This document shows, in pieces, positions 63,622-64,000 of a DNA stretch of 64,000 nucleotides; position 1 is the stretch's first letter, and every line of letters starts with the position of its first letter. The stretch is from Aegilops tauschii subsp. strangulata (Eukaryota > Streptophyta > Magnoliopsida > Poales > Poaceae). The notes below the pieces were generated by a model. That model searched no databases. It saw only the letters and a program-made list of their open reading frames with translations, and was not told the DNA's origin. The stretch is from contig NC_053035.3 of assembly GCF_002575655.3 (NCBI RefSeq), positions 381,277,792 to 381,341,791 on the forward strand. Reading direction: 5' to 3'. Made by a program: the position numbers and the translations under genes.

Positions 63622-64000
63622 TGATAACCCACAAGTATAGGGGATCGCAACAATTTTCGAGGGTAGAGTATTCAACCCAAATTTATTGATTCGACACAAG
63701 GGGAGCCAAAGAATATTCTCGAGTATTAGCAGTTGAGTTGTCAATTCAACCACACCTGGATAACTTAATATCTGCAGCAAAGTATTTAGTAGCAAAGTAG
63801 TATGGTAGTAACGGTAACGGTAGCAAAAGTAGCGGTAGCAGTTTTGTAGTGATTGTAACAGTGGCAACGGTAAAGTAACTAAGCAAAGAACAATATGTGA
63901 AAAGCTCGTAGGCATTGGATCGGTGATGGATAATTATGTCGGATGCGGTTCATCATGTAACAGTTATAACATAGGGTGACACAGAACTAGCTCCAATTCA
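63622..64000 (-). repeat. 5' LTR of the Athila-type element, partial
   Basis: It begins TGATAACCCACAAG on the plus strand (the LTR end on the minus strand) and matches 55502-55870 closely. It is cut by the window end. Confidence 0.9.

Larger units (their letters stand above)
55502..64000 (-). mobile_element. Athila-type Gypsy element lacking RT and integrase, 5' LTR cut by window end
   Basis: 3' LTR at 55502-56872, polypurine tract, a long non-coding part, an ORF-1-like gene (59032-60006), a gag-protease gene (60769-63543), a primer-binding site (63594-63610) and the start of the 5' LTR (63622 to the window end). All are on the minus strand. No reverse transcriptase, RNase H or integrase lies between, and the coding frames that are present are intact. 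Such elements depend on enzymes from a relative. The Athila grouping rests on the gag-protease, the ORF-1-like protein and the tRNA-Asp type primer site. Confidence 0.88.

Overview
The window looks like repeat-rich DNA from a grass of the wheat tribe (Triticeae). The evidence is BARE1/WIS/Angela-type Copia LTRs, large Gypsy elements of the chromovirus and Athila types, a CACTA element of about 19.5 kb, Stowaway and Tourist MITEs, and one plant histone H3 gene with plant histone octamers in its promoter. This assignment rests on recognising families by eye; no database search was run. Only the histone gene looks like an ordinary intact host gene.

Layout. 1-1848: 3' part of a decayed LINE with a poly-A tail. 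1849-3610: no recognisable gene. 3611-4021 (minus): intronless histone H3.1-type gene with TATA, CCAAT and paired octamers upstream. 4473-4595: Stowaway MITE. 4900-5465: AT-rich degenerate repeat. 6083-16380: a decayed plus-strand Copia element split by two minus-strand Angela-type insertions, one with matching GTGTC target duplications (6922-13405) and one truncated (13779-15761). 17.3-18.9 kb: retroposon-like sequence and a broken AP2/ERF-like gene cut by an LTR fragment (18879-19507).

From about 19508 to 55501 lies a third minus-strand Angela-type element that has been opened three times. A 19,510-bp CACTA element (20625-40134, ATA duplication) sits in its 3' LTR. A 10,979-bp Gypsy chromovirus (41673-52651, TGGGT duplication) sits in its reverse-transcriptase region. 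An Athila-type Gypsy element (55502 to beyond the window end) interrupts its gag side. The CACTA element carries no recognisable transposase. It does carry a plus-strand multi-exon gene with duplicated, phase-matched exons (about 33.4-38.66 kb), exon-like pieces of a second gene on the minus strand (26.9-28.4 kb), a coiled-coil pseudogene, a Copia gag scrap, several MITEs and dense subterminal repeats.

How the parts relate. The chromovirus has near-identical LTRs and a single nonsense codon in an otherwise open gag-pol frame. It also has an extra coiled-coil ORF ahead of gag, and both ORFs sit directly behind 3' splice-site-like sequences. The Athila-type element has gag-protease and an ORF-1-like gene but no polymerase or integrase, so it would need enzymes in trans. 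The CACTA element would likewise need an outside transposase. The region therefore reads as a layered record of insertions in which several elements depend on helpers.
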